Shown here piece after piece: positions 46,660 through 57,870 of a stretch of DNA of 64,000 nucleotides. Position 1 is the first letter of the stretch, and the number at the start of each line of letters is the position of its first letter. Under the pieces are notes generated by a model that did not search any database, had not been told where the DNA came from, and worked only from the letters and a program-made list of their open reading frames with translations. The position numbers and the translations under genes are program-made. This DNA is from Phragmites australis (lineage: Eukaryota > Streptophyta > Magnoliopsida > Poales > Poaceae), in contig NC_084933.1 in the NCBI RefSeq assembly GCF_958298935.1, positions 9,159,001 through 9,223,000 of the forward strand, read 5' to 3'.

Positions 46660-47900
46660 GTCTCAAATCTTCAATGCATGAACCGCTGCTGCTAACTCTA
46701 GGTCTTTCGTAGAATAATGTTCCTCATGCTTCCTTAATTGTCTTGATGCATAAGCCACAACTTGACCTTCTTGCATGAGGACGCATCCAAGTTCTTGTCG
46801 CGAAGCATCATAATAGATATCAAAGATCCTGTTGATGTCTGGCAGAACTAGCATTGGGGTTGTGGTCAATCTCTTCTTCAACTCTTCAAAACTTGACTAA
46901 CAAGCCGCCCTCCATCTAAAAACCACATTTTTCTGAAGCAACGAGGTAAGAGATTGAGTTATCTTTGAGAATCCTTCTATGAAGCGGCAGTAATATCCAA
47001 CTGAACCAAAGAAACTCCTAATCTCTGACACACTTGTAGCGGTAACCAATTCAACACAACCTTCACTTTGCTTGGGTCTACTGCTACACCACCTGTTGTT
47101 ATGATGTGACCGAGAAAAGCTACTTGATCTAGCCAAAACTCACACTTGCTAAGCTTGGCATACAACTGATGCTCTCTGAGTGTCTGTAGCACTATTCTCA
47201 AATGTTCTTCATGTTCTTTTTCCCTCTTAGAGAAAACTAGAATATCATCAATGAACACTACAACAAACTTTTCTAGATAATCCATAAGTACTTTATTCAT
47301 GAGATTTATGAAATAAGCTGGTGCATTGGTCAATCCATAAGACATGACAATATACTCGTATAATCCATATCGAGTACTGAAGGCAGTCTTGGGTATATCC
47401 GATGATCGAATCTTTAACTGATAGTATTCAGACCTTAGATCGATCTTGGAGGACACTCGGGCTCCTCTCATCTGGTCAAACAAATCCTCAATCCGGGGTA
47501 ACGGATATTTGTTCTTAACAGTAACATCACTGAGTGCTCTGTAGTCTACACATATTCTTTGAGAACCATCCTTCTTATCCAAAAAAGAACTAGAGCTTCC
47601 CTTGGTGACGCACTTGTTCTAATAAAACATTTACCTAACTGTTCTTGGATTTGCTTCTTTAACTCAACTAGGTCATTAGCTGACATTCTATATAGCCTTT
47701 TAGCTATGGGGGCCATACCGGGTACTAATTCAATAACAAACTCAATATCTCGATTCGGAGGCATACCTGGAAACTCATCAGGAAAGACATCGGGTAACTC
47801 TCGAACAACTATGATATGTTCAATGGGTGTACCTTCAAGTAAATTGAGAGAATATTCTTCTGCTGCTGGCACAATAGCTACAAACTCAACTTTGGTTCCA
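46660..47900 (-). pseudogene. element H1 pol: RT and RNase H
   Basis: Minus strand of a Del/Tekay-like chromovirus pol. ELPDVFPDEFPGMPPNRDIE (near 47790), [47 protein letters not shown] and catalytic [12 protein letters not shown] (about 47270-47235) belong to [22 protein letters not shown] and [15 protein letters not shown] belong to RNase H. A frameshift lies near 47580 and another near 46990. After RNase H (46663) the sequence goes within about 20 bp to the 3' LTR, so integrase and chromodomain are deleted. Confidence 0.88.
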
Positions 47901-48790
47901 TGTCAATTGGTTAGATGAACTTCCCTTCTGGCACACTCTATAACTCCATCGAACTTAGTTAACCAATCCATTCTAAGGATCACATCCATGCCTTTAGACT
48001 CCAGAACTATAAGGTTTGCTGGAAAGTCTACCCCCCTTATTTTAAGACTCATCCTACGACGCGTATATTATGCTTTCAAATCTCCTCTAGGAGAACTAAT
48101 AAGTATTGGGTGTTTTATAATATCCGTAGGTAAACCAAGCTTTGCAACAAATTGAGTAGTTATAAAGGAATGTGAAGCTCCAGAATCAAACAAAACTGAT
48201 GCAGGCTGAGAGTTGATGAAGAACATTCCGTATACCACATCCTGAGTTTCTTCTGCGGTGACATGATTGATCTTCCCATGGACGAAGTTCTGTTGTCGAC
48301 GGTTATTCTGAGCAGGGGTTTCATTTCCATTACGTGCTTAGGATTGAAACTGAGGCTTCGGAATGTTGGTTTTGACCTGATTTGTGAACTTCTTGGGACA
48401 TCTGTTCACAAAATGTCCTTCTTCTCCATAGTGAAAACAAGCTTTGCTTGAGGCGGGAGTAGCTCGGCTATTCTTGACTTGAGGAGAGGCTGGTGGGTTG
48501 GACGGGGTGTTTGAAAATTAGAGTGCTGAACAGGTGCTTGAGGTTGAGTCCTGTACTAATTATTGGAATGGAACATGGGACCTTGCTGAGGTGCTTGGGT
48601 TGTCACATGGGGATGTGCGTTGCTTCCTTGCCCTTGGAATGACATTTTCCTTTTCTTTTCATCCAGCTGACGACACTTGTGTTCAACCACTAAAGTTTTG
48701 TTCACCAGAGCTTGGAAATTGGCAAACTCTTGAGGTAGCACGACGTACTCTATAGCATCATTCAGACCTTCCAGGAAGCGTTCCTGCTGG
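47901..48790 (-). pseudogene. element H1 gag C-terminus and protease
   Basis: Minus strand. The gag end reads RFLEGLNDAIEYVVLPQEFA and EHKCRQLDEKKRKMSFQGQG. A knuckle ACFHYGEEGHFVNRCPKK (48438-48372) has Tyr for its second Cys. The protease follows, with active site SVLFDSGASHSFITTQFVAK near 48185, then MSLKIRGVDFPANLIVL. Stops and a shift near 48060-48080 break it. Left of about 48790 the gag match is lost. Confidence 0.8.
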
Positions 48791-49084
48791 ATTCAAACGG
48801 ACGTAATTTATTCATACAGAGTCTGTTTCAGATGTTCTTCAACTTCCTGGAAAGCTTACTAAGTCTGAATTTCTAAAGGATCTGACCTCACTTTCAAATT
48901 TTATTTTCAGCCGGCCACAACTGGCAAACAAACCGTGTGTGTTTTTAGAAATGGTGCTGCGCCACCTCAACATGGGCCGTGAGGCCTTGTATCAAGTCGA
49001 GTACATTAGTGATGTGTCCTAAAGTTTGAGTCCGACCCCAACACCCTGGTTGTCCTCTACCTCTTTAAATACTTTCGTAGCCAT
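48791..49084. other. no recognisable feature
   Basis: Lies between H1 gag and the recognisable B-type LTR. It may be the diverged U3 part of that LTR, but I cannot align it. Confidence 0.3.
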
Positions 49085-49362
49085 CATGAATTGATCGGGT
49101 TTTATTTAGATTTAAGTTAGCCATTGCTACTTTTCTTTGTAAACATGTGTGTCAGCTAGACCACATATTCGAAACCCCAACTCAAGATTCTTGGTTTGGT
49201 TTTGCACTTAGTATTCACAATATCAAATAACTTTTCATCTTGTTCGAGCTTGTTCTTCGATTGCTTGCAGGAACAAAGACCTTCGTGGTTAGATTGATCG
49301 TGCCCTGATAGGATTAATAACACTTCGAAGTTGGTGTATCGATTGCTAAGGTGCAAACATCA
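49085..49362 (+). mobile_element. element B-d, partial 5' LTR
   Basis: Plus-strand orientation. It aligns with the reverse complement of the B LTR: CTTTGTAAACATGTGTGTCA with GCTAGACC, then CATCTTGTTCGAGCTTGTTC, TTCGATTGCTTGCAGGAAC and GTTGGTGTATCGATTGCTAA. About 95 bp of the usual LTR end are missing. It stops at AAACATCA just before the primer site. Confidence 0.7.
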
Positions 49363-49364
49363 AT

Positions 49365-49379
49365 TGGTAATCAGAGCTC
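49365..49379 (+). other. element B-d primer binding site
   Basis: TGGTAATCAGAGCTC is the initiator-Met complement with one extra A (TGGTATCAGAGC). Confidence 0.7.
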
Positions 49380-49403
49380 GAGGTTTGTTAGTGAGAGATT
49401 TCT

Positions 49404-49707
49404 AGGGCCTATTTGTTTGAGCTTCTGCTTTTGAGCTTTTCTGAAAAGCTGTGCTTTTGGCTTGTCTGAAAAGCTGCTTTTGGAAATAGGCTGTTGGCTT
49501 CTGCAACAAATTTTTGGCTTCTCAGCACATAGCTTCTCAGAAAAGCACATCTCAGCGAGCTTCTCAGCTTTAGTTCATTTTCCTCAGAAGCAGGCTTCTG
49601 ACTTCTCTAGAAGCCACTTCTCCAGAACCCTGTTTGTTCTAGCTTCTGGCTTCTAGCTTCTGCCAGTAGCAGAAGCAAAAGCAGAAGCAGGAAACAAACA
49701 GGGCCCT
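49404..49707. mobile_element. MITE with GGGCC terminal inverted repeats
   Basis: About 303 bp. The left end GGGCCTATTTGTTTGAGC and the right end AAACAAACAGGGCCC are inverted repeats, continuing into GCTTCTGCTTTT and AAAAGCAGAAGC. The inside is made of short CTTCTC/GAAGCT palindromic words. The homologous leaders at 29690 and 36140 run GAGACTTCTAG straight into the following T-rich sequence, so they are empty sites. TTCTAG on both sides may be the target duplication. Superfamily uncertain, possibly hAT. Confidence 0.75.
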
Positions 49708-50053
49708 AGTTCTAGTTCTTTTCCTACCTATAGTCCAGAAAGCCAAAAAATAGTAGATTTATTCCTAAATCCCAGAAACACTTTGAGCCTTTCGCTATTT
49801 CCTCTTGGTCTTGGATTGCTGAGTTTTCTGCTGCATCATTATGTCGAGCTGCTGGTCTTGGTGTCTAGTCGTTTAGAGATTCGGGTTCTCATCACTTTTA
49901 GGTCATGTTGCAGTCGTGCCTTATCTTTTCCCCTTAGCCATTACCTTTCCATCACTGATTACATCCATCCATCCTCATTTACGCTGACCATCATATACAA
50001 ACTGCAATTGAGTTTGAGTTGAGTTACAAGTCATCTGTTTGATTAAAAAAATG

Positions 50054-50122
<69 letters not shown>

Positions 50123-50712
50123 TGTGGCTTACTCGGGAGTCTTCTTTTTTACCTTTATACCCCTGATAAAAGTGTGTGGTGTGAGTTTGTTGTTTCAAAG
50201 CTCTTTGTATCAAAGATAGGGATTATGAGCTCCTGCAAAAAAGGGAAAAAAAGAAAAAATAGGTGAAAAAAGAAAGAGGTCAGAAACTCTAGTTTCTACC
50301 TTTCTTTGTCTTAGCGAGTTGTTGCCGCTCCATAACGACGTTTGTGTCTAGGCTCACGTCTCTAGCATGTTCTAGCCTAGGACCAGCATGGTACCATCAT
50401 TGAGCGTTTATTCAACTTGCTTTTGGCTAACGTGATTCTAGCTTTTCCTTGTCTTACTTTTCAGCCTACCTATAGCTCCACATATTCAACTACAGCTTAC
50501 ATGTATTAGTGACTGGCATTGATACATTCAATCCCAGAAGTTATTTTGTCTTGTCGGTTTCCATCACCTTTTGCACAGCTTGGTAAGGATTTGTAAGAGC
50601 TTGATTGAATAGGTTGAGAGTGAGAGAATTGACATAATCACATTCGAGCAGTTCATAGGGCATATTCTTGTGATTTCATAGCTTTGCTATTTTTGCTGGC
50701 TTTCCACTTACA
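49708..50712 (+). other. element B-d untranslated leader
   Basis: Continues the leader after the MITE (GTCCAGAAAGCCAAAAAATA, as in element B). It carries the microsatellite at 50057-50121 and a TGATTTCATAGCTTTGC stretch before gag. No coding domain. Confidence 0.6.
50057..50121. repeat. (TA)n(GA)n compound microsatellite
   Basis: About 15 TA units followed by about 15 GA units. Equivalent positions in the B leaders lack it. Confidence 0.95.
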
Positions 50713-51501
50713 ATGGCAGGATCTTCGAAGAATGCTACGCCACCACATTCTCATCGTACTAGGGGCATCATACAACACTTTGAACGCCAAGTAAAATGGC
50801 ACACTGAAAGTCTTGATGAGGAAGTGCAAGTGACCAATGAATGAATTTGTTAGTTAGAGCCCACTCAAATTGACATAAACAACAAGCTTGCAACCTTGGA
50901 GACTTTTGTTGGAGAGATCAGCACATCTCTTGTGGGGATTTTGCAGCGCCTAGAAGAGATGGGTCATGCCCCTCCAGTGGCTCATGCCATTGCGGCCACC
51001 AATGGCAACCTTCACAATACAAACGGTGATTTGTGCAGGGAGATAGCAGCAAACAATGACAACTATGTCGCTTACTCCGAGCTTGATGATGTGGATACTC
51101 GTGATCGACATCGACTACGCTTCAATCACATCGGAATGGGTTTTGTACTCCCACGCAGTGAGGTATGCGACACTGATGAATCACTAGGAAAGATTAAATT
51201 CACTATGCCACCTTTTGACGAAAAATATGATCCTGATGCATACCTCACATGGAAACTAGCTATTGATAAAATATTTGCTTGTCATGACTTTTTGGAAGGT
51301 AAAAGGGTTAGGTCTGCCACTAGTGATGATGAGGACAACCTTACGAGACATTCTTCACCGCCACCTAATGATCAAGATATATGCATCGAGTTGCCAACTG
51401 GATCAATTACAAGAGCACGTGCCAAGAAAATACAAGATCAGGTGAACTTGTTTCTTAATGACCATATCATTAATTTTAAGGAGAATTTTATACTACCCTA
51501 A
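50713..51501 (+). pseudogene. gag fused to a pol C-terminal tail (B-d/F chimera)
   Basis: The ATG at 50713 starts MAGSSKNATPPHSHRTRGII as in element B gag. A TGA at 50842-50844 (CGA in the B copy) and a frameshift follow. From 50896 the frame is open for 201 codons: VGEISTSLVGILQRLEEMGH, LGKIKFTMPPFDEKYDPDAY and ACHDFLEGKRVR. It then jumps at about 51315 to SATSDDEDNLTRHSSPPPND and TGSITRARAKKIQDQVNLFL, which is a pol tail. Half of capsid, the knuckle, protease, RT and integrase are all absent. The stop is at 51499-51501. Such a product could at most be a non-autonomous gag-like protein. Confidence 0.82.
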
Positions 51502-51631
51502 TCTTGTAATTTACTTGTGCTTAGGTATTTGGATCAATACGATGCACAAGAGGAAGAAGAGCTGCATCGTTTGTTGGTACATAGACAAAGAAGAGCTGAG
51601 GGATGCGTGTGAGAAAAAAGTTATCACAAGG

Positions 51632-52350
51632 TGTCTAAAGGTCATATGCAGCTGTAAATGGACTTTCCAAAGGTATTGGAGACTTTCCTTTCAAGTTCTA
51701 CATGGAATCAATCAATGAGCAGCAAAATAGGTAAGATTGAAGCCAACTCGGACTTAGTTTATTACACCCAAACAGACGTTAATTACAAGTACCATAAGTC
51801 TCTCATACAAAGTCGGATTGGGCTGTGTAAATAACCTATGGAAAGCTTATTTGATAACCTTTCCAACGGATCTAGCCACATTGACAAATTCGTATCGAGT
51901 CGGTCTCAGTCGTCAAAATAATATGTCGGTCTGTCTTAGCTTTAGTTTCCTTTTTTATGTTGTAACGAGTTCAATTCGGTTTCCATAGTCCTAGGTAGTA
52001 TATATAGTAGAGTCCACGACCCACAGAGAGCAGACCACTTTATGCAAAAGATTGAAACATAGCTATTGGTTGTTCTTTGATACCAGCATTCATGCGAGGA
52101 CAGCTGAAAGAGAATTAGGTAATCATTGTTTATCGTTCTACAATCAAAGGTCAAGTTGTCTTTCCGCTGGGAATTGGGGACTTGGCGATCGTCACTCGTG
52201 GTCTTGTGACGATCATCTACAGGTGTGTGTTGGGCATATTCCGAAGAGTTGAGGGTTCGTACATTGGTGCAAATGTTCAGCTAGCGACATCGTCTACTTC
52301 ACATCTTTTATCATCGACTCTTTCCGAAAGATCGAGTCGCCCCTGTATCA
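51632..52350 (+). mobile_element. element F, LTR shared by two units
   Basis: Begins TGTCTAAAGGTCATATGCAG after a GAGAAAAAAG tract and ends CCCCTGTATCA, about 719 bp. The left boundary is inferred from the purine tract and TG. The pol tail lies upstream and a primer site downstream. It differs from the B LTR, so the left unit has mismatched ends. Confidence 0.7.
51999..52006 (+). promoter_or_regulatory. putative TATA box in element F LTR
   Basis: GGTAGTATATATAGTAGAG, about 350 bp before the LTR end, in a position typical of an LTR promoter. Confidence 0.55.
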
Positions 52351-52353
52351 TCG

Positions 52354-52368
52354 TGGTATCAGATTCCA
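52354..52368 (+). other. element F primer binding site (initiator Met tRNA type)
   Basis: TGGTATCAGATTCCAGG three bases after the LTR. The first nine bases match the initiator-Met complement. Confidence 0.85.
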
Positions 52369-53068
52369 GGGCTACTTGGTGAGAGATATTTACCCATAAA
52401 TTAGTTTTGTTTTTTTGTCCTTTACAAGAAACAAAAGTCTCACAAAATTTTGAGACCTTTCCTAGCTGCTATTTCTTTGAGAACCAATATATCCTTTGCG
52501 TACCGTTAAACCTTTTGAGACTAGCAATGATTTGCTCAAGGGACTACTCTTGTTTTCAATTGTGCGCATCAGTTATATAAATACAACACTCCTATTTTGG
52601 ATTTTATCTTGTATTTAGCCGAGTACAAAAAAAAAGAAGTAAAACCAGTAGAAAATAGAAAAAACAGAAGAAAAAAGAAGAGGCAAAGAAAAAGGTGCTC
52701 GGTTGAATAATCCTCTTGTTTCAGAGTTCTAAGTTTCAAGTTATCCACTCCTGTTTTGCGCACTTTGTTGTTTTGAGAAATCTTGTGCCCTCAGTTATTT
52801 CAAGCAATTGCTAGTGTCTCTGCTTGAACTATTGCAATACGAGCTTGGTTTGGCCATCTTCTTAGTTCATTCCTTGGTTGCAATAGTCCCATTATCATTG
52901 TGAGTTTGTTGTTTTCCTTGATCGTTCGCTGTCACGAGTGTACTTTTGCTATCTTTAATTCACTTTGGAACGGTAAGCTTGTCTTGTTTCAGAATAGTGA
53001 GTTGTGAGCGTTGAGTGTTCCACTTATATCCACATATATTTTTCACTCGGTATTTGTGAGCTTTTGCC
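52369..53068 (+). other. element F untranslated leader
   Basis: 700 bp with an A-rich purine patch (52625-52700). No coding domain. It ends at the gag ATG. Confidence 0.6.
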
Positions 53069-54545
53069 ATGTCAGGACAAGAGGAGGATCCACGTAATCC
53101 GGATGTACCGGTTTCATGGTCTGAGTACACTAGGCTACGTGAGATGCTGCAAAAGCAACTCTAAGATGGTGACAATGGTGTGCGTGATGAGCTCGGGGAA
53201 GTTCAGACTGGATTGAACACACTCGGGGAGGAGGCCACACAGCTGCGTACAGAAATCAACAACAACTTCAAGGAGTTGCGTGCTATGTTTGCAACTCTCC
53301 ATGTGTGTGGGGCTCTACGGGCTGACGACACAAGTGTACGCGGGGCTCAAGCTGTTCAGCACACTGAGACCGAGGAGGAGCGCACTATTCGCATGGATGA
53401 GGAACAATGACAGCGATAAGCTCATCGTTTGGTGGCACAGCAAGATGCAACAACGCGTCTTGTTGCTTCCGGGTGTGGTTGAGGCAACGATGTTTTTAAC
53501 AGCGCCCAAGGAGGAGGTGTCAACATAGGCGTTCATAATGCTGCAGCACGTATGCATGGTGCACGTAGCTAGGCTGACGACACTGAGCTCTCCATCGATG
53601 ATGATTTGCCTACTGACACTTACAATGAGCGACAACCCTGCAACCTCAACAACAACATGCATCATCATAGACAGGACATCGATGAGGATTTTATTGCTAA
53701 GCCCAAATTTGTTATTCCTGTCTTTTCAGGTGGTATGGATGTGGAAGATCACCTTACATGGGAACTGAAAATTGATAAACTATTCTGGATGAACAACTAT
53801 TCCAATAAGAAGAAGCTATTACTTGTGTCCAATGGATTGGATGATTATGCCACACATTGGTAGGAGCAGTTTGTTCACAAGCAGATGGAGCACCATGAGT
53901 TGCCTATTATCACATGGGAGCAAATGAAGCAACACTTGTGTACATTTTTTGTTCCTCATCACTACAAATGCTCACTATTTGAGAAGTTGACAAGGACTAC
54001 AACAGGGTCTCAAATCAATTGAAAAGTATCATAAGGAGATGGAGACCATCATGAGACATGCTGATGTGCATGAGAATGAAGAGCAAACAATGGCAAGATT
54101 CCTTGCTGGTATGAATTATGCCATCAAGCGCATCACCAATCACCATCCTTACAATGATATGATTGAGTTGCTGCACCAAGCGCGTGAAGCTCAGCACCAA
54201 GTTAGTGAAGATGCAAAGTTTGCTGCCGTTCATGTTTTTCAACAAGCATGGGATAGCCATACAACATAAGTCAGCCAAACAAGAGTACCCAGTCTGAAAG
54301 CAATTCAGCAAGTAAGAAGCCTGAGAGTACTCCACCACCGACACGTCACCCAATGACACCTCCTGGTAGCGCGACCTCTTCTATGGGGTCAACGGGGGGG
54401 GGGGGGGGAGGGGGGCGTTCACGTGACTTGGTTTGCCACAAGTGCAAAGGAGTTGGATATTTTTAGAAAGATTGCCCAAATACAAAGGTTATGCTTATTA
54501 CAAGTGCAAAGGAGTTGGCTATTTTCAGAAAGATTGCCCAAATAC
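53069..54545 (+). pseudogene. element F gag
   Basis: The ATG at 53069 gives MSGQEEDPRNPDVPVSWSEY, then a stop after LQKQL. DELGEVQTGLNTLGEEATQL may be helical. The capsid domain follows: IAKPKFVIPVFSGGMDVEDH, LTWELKIDKLFWMNNYSNKK and FVPHHYKCSLFEKLTRTTTG, then after a break NEEQTMARFLAGMNYAIKRI. The knuckle CHKCKGVGYF*KDCPNTK (about 54434-54480) has Tyr for His and a stop for Gln. A 62-bp tandem duplication repeats the knuckle at about 54501-54545. Protease and RT do not follow. A G-run at about 54397-54417 interrupts the frame. Confidence 0.82.
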
Positions 54546-54552
54546 TTTATTC

Positions 54553-54740
54553 TTTGATTGCTGATAGGAACAAAGACCTTCATGGTCAAGTCGATCGAGT
54601 CCTGGTAGGATCAATAACACTTTGGAGTTGGTATATTGATTGCTAAGGCGCAAATGTCTTGTACAGTTGTAGTCGGATCGTCAATGTCACCTCACCACAA
54701 ATTGAATTGCTTCCTTCTTTCATCGAAAGATCGGGACCAT
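54553..54740 (+). mobile_element. B-type LTR fragment
   Basis: TTGATTGCTGATAGGAACAA, GGAGTTGGTATATTGATTGC and CATCGAAAGATCGGGACCAT align with the last third of the B LTR in plus orientation. The start is truncated by element F gag. In this copy the GCTTGCAG word is changed to GCTGATAG. Confidence 0.7.
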
Positions 54741-54875
54741 GACTACTGTTAAAGGGTCCTTACACGGTGGTTGAATCCAATCGTCCTGGGTCATATAGGT
54801 TAGCAATGGAAAATGGTCCAGTCCTCAATAACAAGTGGAACATCGACTAGCATCATAAGTTCTATGTTTAGGTAC
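54741..54875 (+). pseudogene. Ty3/gypsy integrase C-terminal fragment
   Basis: Plus strand LLKGPYTVVESNRPGSYRLA, then NKWNID. This is the end of integrase in Tat-like elements (compare WEGAYLVLRSNRLGSYRLA in C2). Only about 40 codons remain, followed by stops. Confidence 0.65.
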
Positions 54876-56159
54876 TAAGAGTACATATGTATTAATAAAG
54901 ATCATATTGCCCAAGAAGTTGCATGTATTTCTTTTTTTCCCTGACACATCAATATCTATCAGAGAGTCGCTAACCGGGTACCTCTACCCACGCATGCTCT
55001 TGAGGTTACAAAAGGTTTTCTACGACTAAAGGGAAGTACGAGTTTTTACCTCTTTTACCTTGTTTATCTTGGCTGGGTATTTCATATCACCCAACCGGTA
55101 GTTTACTTTACTTTCCTTTTGACTACCTATCTGGGATATCCACCTAGACAAGCAGTGAGAGGTTTAATGGGTACTTGATACTGAAAGCTAAAAATAGTCT
55201 ATTATGCATGCACCAAAGTGGATTCTAATGAGAAGGGATGCTATTCTAACTCGTGACCTTGGGCTGTTAAAAGGTTCCTTATCGTAATCACGAGTGCCCG
55301 AAGGCCACGATGCTTTCCACTCTTGTCAGACCTAAGGCTGACCATAATATGCACCCCGAATAGTTGTTGATGTCTCCTAAACTAATCGGAGAGGAAAACG
55401 CCTGATGCTAGACACGATAAGTTGTCATATGTGTTTGGTACCTAACACCTACAAAGATCCCATCTCATATGCATGCATTTGAGATAAATACCTTAGTCAC
55501 TAATAAAACATCGAGTTCTTATTACATGCATGCATGAAATAAAACATCCTAAGGGGACGACGTAAAAGTCATCCTGTCTACACACTCCTTTGCTGACCCA
55601 TAAATCACCTCCACCAGGGAGACTTCATCTCCCTGGAGGACGTTAGTATCGATCTCAGAAAGACTACCTTGCAGGATAGAACATACCGCGAGAAAGGAGC
55701 CCAGAAAATCCTCTGGTTGCGGCCACCCTTAGCTTGGGCCCCCTAGACGACTTCACGGGTCATCAATGAAGGCAACCCGTGGATGGTGTGTTCGGGATCC
55801 TGAGGCACCACGATAATATTCACTGACAGGTCACTGCTCGTTGTGCCCATGACCTCCTTCAGCACATCTTTGTCGACAAGGGACGAGGCTAGTTGTGTGG
55901 CTGTTACACCTCCACTACCACTCGAGCTCAAAAACCCTATGATTTTGATGTTGTTTGGGTCCTCATCCTGTACTCCCTCACATTCTTGGTCTCTAGGTCA
56001 GGCCTCCTTCACCATGGATAGATCTACAGTAAGAGACGACTCATAAGAAATAAGGTTGTTTCTTACCCCCAACAACTACTCGAGATAGGAGAGTACCTGT
56101 CTCACCTTCGATGCCACTACCTCAGATCAGGTTATCACAAACGATTCTTAAACCCTATC
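54876..56159. other. unassigned sequence, possibly a decayed LTR
   Basis: It follows a pol end, so the first 600 bp may be that element's LTR, but no boundaries are visible. A short minus-strand frame at 55931-55743 (MSSSGSGGVTATQLASSLVD) is unrecognised. Confidence 0.3.
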
Positions 56160-56639
56160 ACATGTGGGTTTGAGTTCCGTCTCTACAAAAGTGTATGTGA
56201 TCTCGATCTTGTCACAGACAGGTATCACTCCATCTATATCATTGCTCCACATAGACGGTTCTACACAAGAACTATGTCTGTAATATAGTTGAACACGTGT
56301 CAACTCTGGACGTCTGATAGTCAGTTTTTGTTAAGGAACGGTCTGTATGTGGGACACATCTCAGACGATTGTTGTTAACAGTCCATTTGTGACCAGAAGA
56401 AAGTAACAGACCGTTGTTGTGAGAAACTATCTATGTCACATGACACAGACTACCTTTTAGTCAAATTGCACAGACATATTTCTTTAAAAACTGTCTTTGT
56501 GTTCCTCTCCACCAGCTGCCATTTTGCGCCATGGCTGCTTTCTAGACATTACATAATCTCAGTATGAAATAGAGTTTAGGTAGATGGAAAGTATAAACTG
56601 AAAATAGTATAGATGCTAAATATATTACACAAACCTAGT

Positions 56640-56730
56640 GTACTGATATTACACAGTTCAAAAGAGGTTATAATATGACATTACATAGTTCAAAAGAGGT
56701 TATAATATGACATTACACAGTTCAACGGCA
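56640..56730. repeat. short tandem duplication, about 36 bp
   Basis: CAGTTCAAAAGAGGTTATAA plus TATGACATTACA occurs twice in a row, with a third partial copy. Confidence 0.8.
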
Positions 56731-57491
56731 AACAGTACATAACATATGATCAACGGCAGACATAATATGGTGCGGAGTTACAATATGATGCTAATTAATT
56801 ATATAAACCCTTGGTCTGAAAGAAGATGACATGTCAAGTCTAGAAGAAGATGGCATGTTAGGGTTGGAAGAAAACGATACTTAGGATGTCGTTCGTGCCT
56901 ACGTACTAGCCACTGCTTTAGAAATGCATACGAGATGTATTACATGGGTATAATTGAGCAAACTTTTGAGAACCTATTATCAACTTTATGTACCTTACTA
57001 CGTGTTATGTGAACAATAATAATGTTGTTGTCATTACTCTGGAGCTCGAGCATGCAGAGATCTCCAATGGTTAGACCATTGTCATCTGCAAATGCTTTTC
57101 ATCCTTTGACCAACCTTTTGGACCTACACTTTTCCTCTAACCTGACACTCAACAGCCCGCTGAACATCGTTGTGTTTCAAAATCATAGTGCTCTCATTGA
57201 ACAGTAAATAGACAGTGGTGTATTCTGCAGAGATGTTATGTCCATGTGTTAGTCGTGCAAATAGACATGCAGTTGCATTGTGAAAAGGTTTGTACTCACT
57301 AGGCAACAATTGTTTGTATGTAGGTTGCTTTTTTTAATAGCACAAACATAGAGGGGCATAGGAGAGAATTTTTGCTCAATACACCTCTGCACTGTAACCA
57401 TCTGCCTAGAGTTAGGGTTGTGCCACGTGGACATATGTACCCTGTTGGTATGATAAGGACACTTTACACTTCGTATGAAACACAGGCTGTA

Positions 57492-57870
57492 TTAGGTATA
57501 CGTACTTTGTTCAATGGTATTTTCTGAATGGTCAGAAGGCTCTGTGTCATGTGCTGATGGTGGAGGTTGCTGAACATAGGCCGAAAAAAGGTTCTCATAC
57601 CCATCTTTGTCAAATACCAGTACGCTAAAGTCATCAGGTCTCTTGTATTGAAAGAGCAACGTATCTTCTGGTTGGAGCTTGTGCCTATACGCAAATACCA
57701 TCCATTTATTCCTAAGAACCAGTGTCCTACCTCGTTGGGTCATGTATACACGGAAAATCTCACTGCTCCTTGAGGTAACCTTGGTAAAGTATGGAATATC
57801 TCATTTGGATGAATCTATAAATTTAGAAGGGAATTCATGCAAGAAATCATTATATGTTTAATAGAATATT
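57492..57870 (-). pseudogene. B3 DNA-binding domain fragment
   Basis: Minus strand FLHEFPSKFIDSSK, then a TGA (near 57800), then DIPYFTKVTSRSSEIF, MTQRGRTLVLRNKWMVFAYR, KLQPEDTLLFQ and FSVLVFDKDGYENLF. This is the second half of a plant B3 domain: a W-x-x-F helix, an L-x-x-(G/E)DTLLF turn and a final VLVFD strand. B3 proteins are plant-specific DNA-binding transcription factors. The first strands are weak and carry a stop, and no other B3 exons are seen. It lies between CACTA-like subterminal repeats, so it was probably captured. The usual GD in QPGDTLLF is ED here. Confidence 0.7.
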
